Source of the DNA: Porphyrobacter sp. ULC335
GTDB lineage: Bacteria > Pseudomonadota > Alphaproteobacteria > Sphingomonadales > Sphingomonadaceae
NCBI RefSeq assembly: GCF_025917005.1
Contig: NZ_CP078091.1
Location: forward strand, 1,178,001-1,242,000
Direction of reading: 5' to 3'
DNA: 64,000 nucleotides
The translations under genes and the position numbers were made by a program. The notes under the pieces were generated by a model. That model was not told where the DNA came from and did not search any database. It saw only the letters and a list, made by a program, of their open reading frames with translations. Shown piece by piece: positions 33,600-41,571 of the stretch (position 1 is its first letter; the number at the start of each line of letters is the position of its first letter).

Positions 33600-35579
33600 G
33601 TGAGTGGCGACGACAATCCGAGCCTCGCGCCGCCCCGGCTGTTCATCAGCTATTCGCGCACCGATCTGGACCGCGCCCGCCCGGTGATCGACCTGCTCGA
33701 ACAGGGCGGGTTCGATGTCTGGTGGGACGGACGGCTGGAGGGCGGGGAGAATTTTCTCCAGACCACCGAGAACGCGCTCGAGACCTGCGCATGTGTGGTG
33801 GTGCTGTGGTCGGCAACCTCGGTCAATTCGCACTGGGTGCGTGACGAGGCGCAGCGCGGGCGCGAGCGCGAGTGCCTGGTGCCGCTGACCATCGACGGGA
33901 CATTCGCGCCGCTCGGTTTCCGCCAGTTCCAGCTGCTCGACATCAGCGGCTGGGACGGCAAGCCCGATAGTGCCGAGGCGGCGCGCATTCTGGTCGCTGT
34001 CAGGGCCAAGGCAGGCGAGGCTTCGCCCCCCGCAGCCCCGGTTCAGCGCCGTCCAGACCCCGTCCTGCCTGCGCCTACCGTGCAGCAAACGGGCGGTCTT
34101 GCGCTCTCGCGGCGCACCCTGATGATCGGCGGCGCGGGCGTCGTAGGGGGCGCTGGCCTGCTTGGCGCATGGCAGTTCGGCCTGCTGGGTTCGCCAGCTT
34201 CTGCCGCGATGTCGATGGTGGTGCTGCCCTTCGCCAACGAAACGGGCGATCCGGAAAAGAAGTATTTTTCCGATGGCCTCTCGCGCGAATTGCGGTCGGT
34301 TCTGGCGCGCAATCCGCGCCTCAAAGTCGCTGCGCCCGCGTCATCCTCGGTCGAAGGCGAGGATGACTTCGCGCTCGGCCGCAAGCTGGGCGTGGCCCAT
34401 GTCCTGCGCGGGAGTGTCCAGCGCGACATGGCCAGCGTACGGGTTGGGGCCGAGCTTGTGGCGGTCGAGGACGGCGAGGTGCTTTGGTCAGACAGTTTTG
34501 ACCGCGCGCTCGAGAATCCCTTTGCAGTACAGTCAGAAATTGCCGAGACGGTGGCGCTTGAGCTGGTGGCTCAGATCGCGTCGGACACCGAGGCCAAGCA
34601 GTCTCTTGCCGCGCAGAGGGAGATCGGCGGCACGCAGTCAGTGGCCGCGTACGAGGCGTTTCTGCGCGGCTTTGCGCTGTACGAACTCTCCGCGGGCGAC
34701 GAGACTGATCGCGCCGCGCTGGTGCAGTTCGATTCCGCCACCGCCGCCGATCCCAACTACGCCGCCGCCCACGCGATGCGGTCGACCATGCTTGCCGCGA
34801 TCGCCAATAATGTCTCGAGCGACCAGAGCGAAACCCGCCGGCTGTTCGACGAGGCGGTGGCAGCGGCGGAACGGGCGGTGGCGATCGAAAAGCGACTGGC
34901 ACGCGGGCACCTCGCGCTGGGCTTTGCGCTCAACAACGGACGGCTCGACCGCACCGCTGCCACCCCGCACTACCGCGCCGCCGAGGAGCTCGCGCCCGGC
35001 GACGCCGATGTGCTGCGCGCAGTGGCGAGCTTCCATGCCTATGGCGCGGATCAGGCGCTGGCCGTGAAGATGATCGCCAAGGTGCTTGAGCTTGATCCCC
35101 TCAACGCCCGCGCGTTTCGGTCGGCGGGGTATATCGCATTGTTCGCGCGCGATTATCCGAAGGTCATCGCCGATATGGAGCGGGCGCTGGCGCTCAACCC
35201 GAGCCTCGCCAGCGCGCAGTTCGCGGTCGCCATTGCGCGGCTGATGGAGGGCGATGCTGCCGCCGCGCTGAAAGCTGCGGAGGCCGAGACAGGCGAGGCC
35301 TATGCCCTGACCGCCGCGGCCATTGCCAAGCACCGGCTGGGCGATGCCGCGGGGGCCGATGCTGCAATGGCGCGGCTTTCGGAGGCGTTTGACGACAGCC
35401 ATTACCAGCAGGCCGAAGTGCTCGCCCAGCGCGGTGCCACGGCGGAGGCGTTGACTCGGCTTGAGGCAGCCTATGCCGCGCGCGATCCGGGGATGTTGTG
35501 GACGCACAATGATCCGCTGCTCGATCCCCTGCGCGGCGAGGCGCGGTTCAAGGATTTGCTAATCCGCCTCGGGTCATGA
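33600..35579 (+). CDS. TIR domain - TM - TolB_N/FlgO-like - TPR protein
   Basis: 659 residues from GTG 33600, which follows a GGGGGGGAAGG site; the frame is open further upstream but only this start has a ribosome site. Residues of about 12-135 are a TIR domain with LFISYSRTD, GGFDVWWDG and SHWVRDE, giving the W-x3-E pattern (W79, E83) whose Glu is catalytic in TIR NADases. An anchor helix at about 173-198 follows a twin-Arg-like SRRTLM. Residues of about 204-320 match the TolB_N/FlgO-like domain (VVLPFANETGD, HVLRGSVQR) seen in adenylate cyclase and CadC-like proteins. TPRs fill the rest (LALGFALNNGRLD). A sensor outside and TIR inside is inferred. Confidence 0.85.
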   Translation: MSGDDNPSLAPPRLFISYSRTDLDRARPVIDLLEQGGFDVWWDGRLEGGENFLQTTENALETCACVVVLWSATSVNSHWVRDEAQRGRERECLVPLTIDGTFAPLGFRQFQLLDISGWDGKPDSAEAARILVAVRAKAGEASPPAAPVQRRPDPVLPAPTVQQTGGLALSRRTLMIGGAGVVGGAGLLGAWQFGLLGSPASAAMSMVVLPFANETGDPEKKYFSDGLSRELRSVLARNPRLKVAAPASSSVEGEDDFALGRKLGVAHVLRGSVQRDMASVRVGAELVAVEDGEVLWSDSFDRALENPFAVQSEIAETVALELVAQIASDTEAKQSLAAQREIGGTQSVAAYEAFLRGFALYELSAGDETDRAALVQFDSATAADPNYAAAHAMRSTMLAAIANNVSSDQSETRRLFDEAVAAAERAVAIEKRLARGHLALGFALNNGRLDRTAATPHYRAAEELAPGDADVLRAVASFHAYGADQALAVKMIAKVLELDPLNARAFRSAGYIALFARDYPKVIADMERALALNPSLASAQFAVAIARLMEGDAAAALKAAEAETGEAYALTAAAIAKHRLGDAAGADAAMARLSEAFDDSHYQQAEVLAQRGATAEALTRLEAAYAARDPGMLWTHNDPLLDPLRGEARFKDLLIRLGS

Positions 35580-35629
35580 TAGCACCGCCCTTGCGCCCAT
35601 TCTGGGGCGTGTTTGAGGGGGTTCTCAAC

Positions 35630-35872
35630 ATGAAGAAAATCGTTACTTTTGCGATGGTTGCTGGCGGCGCGCTGGCTCTGGCTGCATGCGGCGGCAAGAC
35701 CGAAGAGGCCCCCGTGGCCGAAGCGACTGCCGAACCCGAAATGATGGCTCCGGCTGCTGAAGCGACCGATGAAGCCGCTGCCGCTGCCGAAGGTCTTGAC
35801 CCGACCGGCAACCCGATCGGCCCGGCCGCAGACGCGCCCGCCGCTGGCGAAGAAGCTCCGGCGGCTGAATAA
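35630..35872 (+). CDS. Small Ala/Glu-rich lipoprotein
   Basis: 80 residues. The signal MKKIVTFAMVAGGALALAAC ends in a lipobox; the mature chain is acidic, Ala/Pro/Glu-rich and of low complexity. It begins 50 nt after the TIR gene stop and may share its transcript. No domain is present. Such peptides are frequent in sphingomonads, so a link to the TIR protein is only positional. Confidence 0.7.
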   Translation: MKKIVTFAMVAGGALALAACGGKTEEAPVAEATAEPEMMAPAAEATDEAAAAAEGLDPTGNPIGPAADAPAAGEEAPAAE

Positions 35873-35897
35873 GCCCAGGTATCAGCCCCTGCGCGAA

Positions 35898-35913
35898 TGT
35901 TTCACGCGAAACA
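35898..35913. other. parS-like palindrome within a long hairpin
   Basis: TGTTTCACGCGAAACA matches the ParB site consensus TGTTTCACGTGAAACA at 15 of 16 positions. It is the top of a larger inverted repeat from 35885 to 35925 (GCCCC...GGGGC outside, GCGCGA/TCGCGC next). Either it is a real ParB/Noc-type site or a bidirectional terminator stem between convergent genes; there is no T-tract. parA/parB are not in the window. Confidence 0.45.
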
Positions 35914-35929
35914 TCGCGCGGGGGCACCC

Positions 35930-35962
35930 CTAGAGGGGGTCTAGAGGGGGTCTAGACGGGGT
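35930..35962. repeat. 11-bp tandem repeat, three copies
   Basis: CTAGAGGGGGT at 35930-35940 and 35941-35951, then CTAGACGGGGT at 35952-35962, with a decayed fourth start CTGGAG. The otherwise rare CTAG occurs three times in 26 nt. It lies between the convergent lipoprotein and protease genes. Confidence 0.8.
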
Positions 35963-35982
35963 CTGGAGCGCGCTGAACCGGG

Positions 35983-38301
35983 TCAAGGTCCGGTTCGCCC
36001 GTGTCTGAACCCCGGCAGATTCTGGGCGAGCCATTCCTGAACCTTGGGATGGCCGATGCGGACAAACCGGCTCGCGATGCCTCTCGTTCCGCAATCCACC
36101 CCTGAACTTACCACGCCAATCAAGGTCGGCACGCCCTTCTTGTCGCCATAGGTGATCAGCGGGCCGCCGCTATCACCGGTACAGGCCTGCTCCCTCTTCG
36201 CCCCTGCTGCGCACAGGATCGAATCCTTGCGCTCGTCTCTGAACTTGGTGAGTTCGGTGCAGTCGTTGGCGTCTTGCAGCAGCAGCCGTGCGCCCTGCAG
36301 GAAATCAGGCGTCTTTTTGCCGCCAAAGGCGGTCCGCCCCCACCCGAACACAAAGACGGGAGCCTGCGCCCGGACCGGTCGTTCGGCGAGCGTCCGGCGG
36401 TCGAGATTGATGTGCCTGGCAACATACAGGTTTTCACCTCTGGTTCCCGAGCGTGGGTCATACTGCACCAGCGCGATATCGAACTGCATGGTGTTGCGCC
36501 TGTAATCCTTGTGCGGGATCACGCGCAGGATCTTGTAGCTGGTGCCTTCTTCCGAGAGCGGCTGGATCACCCCGAGCCTGACCTGATGCCCGCCCTTGTC
36601 GAGGGTAATGCCGCCTTCGTCGGTCACGCAATGGGCCGCCGTCAGGATCCATCCGGTGCGAATGAGGGTGCCGCCGCACAGCACACGATCATGCAGCGGC
36701 ACTTTCTTGCCATTCACCACGGGCGGCCGCCACAGCATGGCCTGCCACGGGGCCTGCTCGATTCGTGCCACGGTGAAGCCGTTGACGACCCGGGTGACAT
36801 TGTCGCACAGCGTATCGGTATAGGCGACGCCTTCATACACCACGACGGTGGTGGTGCAGCGCCGCGCGCGCTGTTCCGCGCGCTCGCGTTCCTCGGCCTC
36901 GCGTTCGGCCTGCTGGGCAGCGGCGATTTCTTCGGGGGTCTGATCGGGCGGCAGGTAATCGGTGGCGAGCAGCAAGGGGGCCGAGGGATCGGTCTCGCTC
37001 AGCTGCATGACAAACCGGCACGCGCTGGATCGGCCCGCATCGCACTGATCGGCATAAAGTTCGGCGGCGCGGGACACATCCTGCGCCAGCAGCGCGCCAT
37101 CGGCCAGCGAATCCGCAAGCAGATGGCAGGCATCGGCCGAGCCGCTTTCGCAGCCGCGCACAAGATAGTAATCGGCGCGTTCGGGCTGGCCCATGCCCGT
37201 ATCGCGCCACGCATCAAAGACCAGCGACGCCGCGGTGGTGCAAACCGGGCTCGCCTCCGCCTCGCATACCGCGCCCAGCAGTTCCAGTGCGCGCGGGCGG
37301 TTTTCGAGCGGACCATTCTGCTGCGCCATCAATTCCCCGAGCCTGCGGCACGCTGCCAGATCCGCATTGTCGCAGCGCGATGTCAGCAACGGCTCCTCGC
37401 GCAGGTTGGCGGCATCGGCGCAGGTCCCGCTTTCGGCCGCACAGGCGCGGTCGAACAAGGCGAGCGCCGCCGCGCGGTCGGAGGGAGCGCGGCGCAGGGC
37501 TGCCTTGGCCATCCTCGCGCAGCCCCAGCCATCGCCCGCATCGCAGGCGAGCGCTTCGTAGGCGAGCACGGTTGCGCCATGAATGCCTTCGATCGCGGTC
37601 CAGTGGCGTTCGGCGTCATTGCAAGCGTACCTGTCTCCCGCGCGGCATAGTCGGTCGAGCAGAGCGCGGCCTTCGGCCTTGTCGGCGTCGCTGCGGTCGC
37701 TGCCGAACAGAAGGTCGGCAAGGGTCCGGCAGGAAGCCTGCCAGCCGGCCTCGCAATTGCGGCGGCGCAGCGCTTCCGTCGCCGCCGGGTCGGCCTCTCC
37801 CAGAGTGCCAGCGGCCAGATCGTCAGCTTCGGCATCGCAAGCCTCGAGCGAGCCGAGGCGGCAGCCGCGGGCGATCATCACAGCCGCTTCGTACTCGTCC
37901 GCAGCCCGGCGCTCGTCATCGTCGTTGTTCACGCTGTCCAGCAAGCGGCCCAGCCGGTAGCAGGCACTCGCCTCCGCTGCGGCGCAGGCCTTGCGATAGA
38001 CCAGTTCGGCAACCGGGCGGTTCTGCGGGCGGCCCTCGCCGCGATGATAGGCCCAGCCAAGGTCGGAACAGCCCGCCATCTGGCCGGCATTGCAAGCCGC
38101 CTCTGCGGCATCGGCGGTGGCGGTTTCGCGCGCGATCTCTTCGGCAGGCTTGCCGGGCCGGGCGCGGTCGCTCGTGCGTTCGGCGTAGCTGCGCGGGATC
38201 GGCGCATCCTGCGCCCATGCGGGCGTTGCCGCCGCTGCCAAGGCCAAGATCAGCGCCGCCAACATCCCCGGCACCTTCACTGGCAACTTGCCCATCGTCA
38301 T
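35983..38301 (-). CDS. Secreted Cys-rich Sel1-like repeat protein with trypsin domain
   Basis: 772 residues; signal peptide cleaved after AWA at about residue 30. Residues of about 65-435 hold ten or so Cys-bearing helical repeats (ACDAGDGWGCARMAKA, GCESGSADACHLLADSL), like the disulphide-linked Sel1 repeats of Helicobacter Hcp proteins. A charged linker (about 455-480, coiled coil) joins them to a chymotrypsin-fold protease with the full triad: H557 (LTAAHC), D608 (FDIALV) and S711 (GDSGGPL). It should act in the periplasm or outside. It is divergent from the SLOG-like gene and convergent with the TIR/lipoprotein pair. Confidence 0.88.
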   Translation of the reverse strand: MTMGKLPVKVPGMLAALILALAAAATPAWAQDAPIPRSYAERTSDRARPGKPAEEIARETATADAAEAACNAGQMAGCSDLGWAYHRGEGRPQNRPVAELVYRKACAAAEASACYRLGRLLDSVNNDDDERRAADEYEAAVMIARGCRLGSLEACDAEADDLAAGTLGEADPAATEALRRRNCEAGWQASCRTLADLLFGSDRSDADKAEGRALLDRLCRAGDRYACNDAERHWTAIEGIHGATVLAYEALACDAGDGWGCARMAKAALRRAPSDRAAALALFDRACAAESGTCADAANLREEPLLTSRCDNADLAACRRLGELMAQQNGPLENRPRALELLGAVCEAEASPVCTTAASLVFDAWRDTGMGQPERADYYLVRGCESGSADACHLLADSLADGALLAQDVSRAAELYADQCDAGRSSACRFVMQLSETDPSAPLLLATDYLPPDQTPEEIAAAQQAEREAEERERAEQRARRCTTTVVVYEGVAYTDTLCDNVTRVVNGFTVARIEQAPWQAMLWRPPVVNGKKVPLHDRVLCGGTLIRTGWILTAAHCVTDEGGITLDKGGHQVRLGVIQPLSEEGTSYKILRVIPHKDYRRNTMQFDIALVQYDPRSGTRGENLYVARHINLDRRTLAERPVRAQAPVFVFGWGRTAFGGKKTPDFLQGARLLLQDANDCTELTKFRDERKDSILCAAGAKREQACTGDSGGPLITYGDKKGVPTLIGVVSSGVDCGTRGIASRFVRIGHPKVQEWLAQNLPGFRHGRTGP

Positions 38302-38458
38302 GCCCCCCGAAAACCTCCTGAAATATGCGCTTTTCGCTGGAGAAGGTCAAACCTGCGGGGCTTGGCGCGCTTCGCGCTTGTAAGCAGGCCAAGCGAGTGA
38401 TTAAGCAGGCTTTGGGAAGCTTGCGGCGTGGCGCGGGTGGGGGGGAGACGACGTAGCG

Positions 38459-40414
38459 ATGCCAGCCAGCCTGCCTGCTCCGGTGCGCGACAGCTGGCAG
38501 CCGCATCTGGCGCTCGGGATCACCGGGCACCGTGCCACCAACCCGGTCTTTTCCGCGCACGCTCCCGCGATTGCCGAAGCCTTGGCGGGGCTGTTTGCGC
38601 AGATCGATAGCATCGCCGACAGCCTGCCCGGCACGCGCGGGGCGGTGCGGTTGCACAGCCTGCTGGTCGATGGCACCGATCAGATCGCCGCCGAGCTTGC
38701 CCTGGCTCGCCACTGGGAGTTGGCCGTGCCGCTGCCCTTCGGTGCCGCGCTGAACTGCGCGATCAATGCTCACCCCGAAACGCTGGCCGATGCCGATGCC
38801 ATCTTGGCGGGCCGCGCCGCGAGCGATCCGGCGGTCGAGGCCAAGGCGGCGGCGATCCGGGCGGTGACTGCCGCTGCCAGCTGCTTCGAAATCGCCGACC
38901 GCGATGCCGAGGTTGCGAAGCTGTGGCGCGCAAGCCTCGCCGATCCGGCTGACCGCGCCGCCGCCCGCGCGTTCGAGGCGCTGGCGTCGGACAATGTCGC
39001 GCTGGCGGGGCGCGTGATGATTGAACGCACCGATCTCGTCATCGCGGTTTGGGACGGCAAGGTCGCCAATCTGCCCGGCGGGACGGGGCATACGGTCACC
39101 ACCGCGCTGATGATGGGCGCGCCGGTGTTGCTGATAGATCCCGCAGCGCCCGGCACGTGGCGGATCCTCAATCGGCCCGAGGAGCTGGGCCAGCCTGCGA
39201 CAATGGCCGAACCCGATCTCGCGCGGCTCGAAGCGATCATTCGCGCGGCGGTGGTGGTGGAAGGGTGGAGCCCTGCGCTGCTCTCTGCCGAGCAATGGCG
39301 CCCCCACTCCAGCCGCGCCTTCGGGCTGTATCGCCGGATCGAACGGGTGTTCGGCGGCGGGCACTGGTTCGGCTCGCTCAGGCAGGATTACGAAGCGCCC
39401 GATGCGATTGCCACCGGCAGCGGGGCAGAGGTGGTCGCAGCGGCAGAGGCGATGCCGGGCGGCGATCCGCAGGTCGCGCAGCAACTCGCCAGCGATGTGC
39501 TGCCGATGCTGGCCTGGTCGGACGGCGTCGCCAACCGCCTCGCCGATGCCTATCGCAGCGGGATGACGGTCAATTTCGTGCTGGCGGCGCTGGCGGTGAT
39601 GATCGGTATCCTGTTCCTGCCGACGCAGCTCATCGAATACAAATGGGTCTTCGCGCTGGTCGAGCTGGTGTTGCTCGGCGGCATTTTGGTGATGACGGCG
39701 GCAGGATCGCGGCTTGGCTGGCACCGGCGCTGGTTCGCGATGCGGCGGGTGGCGGAGTACCTGCGCCATGCGCCCGCGCTGCTGCTGCTCGGCGTAACGC
39801 GGCCGACGGGGCGCTGGCCGCGCAGCGACAAGGCCGAGTGGCCCGAGCACTTCGCCCGCCACATGTTGCGCGATGTAGGCCTGCCGCGTGCGGCGGTGAC
39901 CAGAGATTACCTCAGAAGCGGCCTCGCCGGCGTCGCGCGTCCCCACGTGATTGCCCAGGCCGCCTATCACGAGATGAAGGCGGAACGGCTCCACAGGGTC
40001 CACCACCGGCTCGACAAGGTTGCCGAGAGCTGCTTCGTGCTCGCGGTCGTTTCGGTGCTGGCCTATCTCGGGCTGAAGGGCGCAGGGATTGCGGGGCTGG
40101 TGCCGAAGCACCTTGCAAGCGATCTGTCGCCGATCTTCACCTTCTTCGGGGTGGCGTTTCCCACCCTTGGTGCCAACCTTTCGGGCATCCGCTATTTCGG
40201 CGATTTCGAACGCTTCGCCGCTATTTCGCGGGTGGCGGCCGAAAAGCTGCGCGAGATCGAGGCGCGGATCGGGCTGCTGCTGTCAGGGGCGGATGATGCG
40301 GTGACCTATGCTGCGGTCGCGGATCTGGTCCACGCGCTCGACGAGGCGGTGGTCGAGGAAATCGCCAGCTGGCAGGCGGTGTTCGGCGCCAAGCACCTCG
40401 CGCTTCCGGCTTAG
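38459..40414 (+). CDS. SLOG-like Rossmann domain fused to four TM segments (SLATT-like)
   Basis: 651 residues. Residues of about 15-235 form a Rossmann-like domain with LALGITGHR (residues 17-25), LLVDGTDQIAAELA and DLVIAVWDG followed by GGTGHTV (207-213). That is the pattern of SLOG proteins, which bind or process nucleotide-derived ligands. Membrane segments at about 369-388, 396-417, 523-540 and 557-577 each pair is followed by an Arg-rich helix (WHRRWFAMRRVAEYLR; AISRVAAEKLREIE) reminiscent of SLATT effectors. Sensor and pore-like effector would then be one chain. It shares a 157-nt divergent region with the protease gene. Confidence 0.7.
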   Translation: MPASLPAPVRDSWQPHLALGITGHRATNPVFSAHAPAIAEALAGLFAQIDSIADSLPGTRGAVRLHSLLVDGTDQIAAELALARHWELAVPLPFGAALNCAINAHPETLADADAILAGRAASDPAVEAKAAAIRAVTAAASCFEIADRDAEVAKLWRASLADPADRAAARAFEALASDNVALAGRVMIERTDLVIAVWDGKVANLPGGTGHTVTTALMMGAPVLLIDPAAPGTWRILNRPEELGQPATMAEPDLARLEAIIRAAVVVEGWSPALLSAEQWRPHSSRAFGLYRRIERVFGGGHWFGSLRQDYEAPDAIATGSGAEVVAAAEAMPGGDPQVAQQLASDVLPMLAWSDGVANRLADAYRSGMTVNFVLAALAVMIGILFLPTQLIEYKWVFALVELVLLGGILVMTAAGSRLGWHRRWFAMRRVAEYLRHAPALLLLGVTRPTGRWPRSDKAEWPEHFARHMLRDVGLPRAAVTRDYLRSGLAGVARPHVIAQAAYHEMKAERLHRVHHRLDKVAESCFVLAVVSVLAYLGLKGAGIAGLVPKHLASDLSPIFTFFGVAFPTLGANLSGIRYFGDFERFAAISRVAAEKLREIEARIGLLLSGADDAVTYAAVADLVHALDEAVVEEIASWQAVFGAKHLALPA

Positions 40415-41571
40415 GTCTGGCTGATACCCACCTGCGCGCGCATCAGCCGGTCGAACAGCGCGCGCCGTGCACTCCCGCCGATCCCGACGGCAACGCTGCC
40501 GAAGGCGCGGCGGTCGGGCCACAACGGATCATGCGGCGCATCGCGGACCGCGCAGCTATCGAACAGGGCCAGCCCCTCGCCTGCGGACAGCTCTGCCACC
40601 CGGCGCATCAGCAGCCGCCCCGGCGCGAAGCTGCGGAACGCTTCGTCAAAGGCCATCTTGAAGCCGTACCCCCGGCCCTGATCGACCATCCAGCTGGTCA
40701 TCGCCACGATGCTTTCGCCCGCAGTCAGGCTGGCGAGCCGCACCGTGCCGCGCCGGTGGCCTTCGCGGATCACTTCGCGGAACAGCCCGGCCGTGGCGGC
40801 GTGGCAACCGAGCGCGCTGGCGGCACGCCCCTTCCACCCGGCGCGTTCGAGCGCAAGGAAGGCCGCCAGCCACGGCTCGCAATCTTCCGGGCGCGTGTGG
40901 AGCACCAGTTGCACCGCGCCATGAGCCTGCGCGAGCTTGCCCTCCAGCCCGTCCAGCCGCTTGTGCAGCTTTCGCTCAGCGCGCGGATCTGCGGCGGTGC
41001 TTCCCGTTACCCGCGCAGGGCGGGTGGAGCTTTGGCAAAGGTGCAGCGCGCGGCCCTGTTCGGCGCAGAGGCTCGCCAGCGCGAGGCCGGCCGGATCCCC
41101 GAGCGGCAGGGTTTCGGCATAGAGGCCCAGCGCCAAGCCGGGATGGCGGTCGAAATGGGCGAGCAGTCCCTGCCAGAAGGCCTTCTCCGCCCCGGCGCGC
41201 ACCAGCGGGGTGCCGATGAACTGGTTGGTGCTGTGCCAGCCGTGGAAACTCGGCACCGGCCAGCGCCCGATCCGCGGCTTCAAGCTCAAGGGCAGCGCCC
41301 CCACCCACGCACCCGCGGCGTCCTGCACCACGGCAAGCCGCATTGATCGTCCCGGCCCGCAATGGCGCAGGGCAGGCTCCATGAACCAGTCGGCCGCGAA
41401 GACATTGCCCGGTGCGGCGTTGGCGGTGAGCGCGGCCCAGCGCCGCCGTTCCGGCAGGGAGAGGCGGGCGGGATCGAGCAATTCCGCACGCAGTCCGCCG
41501 CCCGCTGGCGGGCTGGCATGGGCCTGCGCCTGCGGGTCGACTATCAGTCCGGAACCATCCAGCGGCTTCAT
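40411..41571 (-). CDS. GNAT-fold (CelD/BcsL-like) acyltransferase-like protein
   Basis: 386 residues from ATG 41571, which overlaps the upstream stop as ATGA. It has FHGWHSTNQFIGTPLV in the N-terminal half and a C-terminal Acetyltransf_6 domain with ERKLHKRLDGLEGKLAQ, IVAMTSWMVDQGRGYGFKMAFDE and PGRLLMRRVAEL. Members of this class are linked to polysaccharide or aminoacyl transfer. It is coupled to the cupin-like hydroxylase gene, implying joint action on one product. It overlaps the SLOG gene by 4 nt at its 3' end. Confidence 0.75.
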   Translation of the reverse strand: MKPLDGSGLIVDPQAQAHASPPAGGGLRAELLDPARLSLPERRRWAALTANAAPGNVFAADWFMEPALRHCGPGRSMRLAVVQDAAGAWVGALPLSLKPRIGRWPVPSFHGWHSTNQFIGTPLVRAGAEKAFWQGLLAHFDRHPGLALGLYAETLPLGDPAGLALASLCAEQGRALHLCQSSTRPARVTGSTAADPRAERKLHKRLDGLEGKLAQAHGAVQLVLHTRPEDCEPWLAAFLALERAGWKGRAASALGCHAATAGLFREVIREGHRRGTVRLASLTAGESIVAMTSWMVDQGRGYGFKMAFDEAFRSFAPGRLLMRRVAELSAGEGLALFDSCAVRDAPHDPLWPDRRAFGSVAVGIGGSARRALFDRLMRAQVGISQT

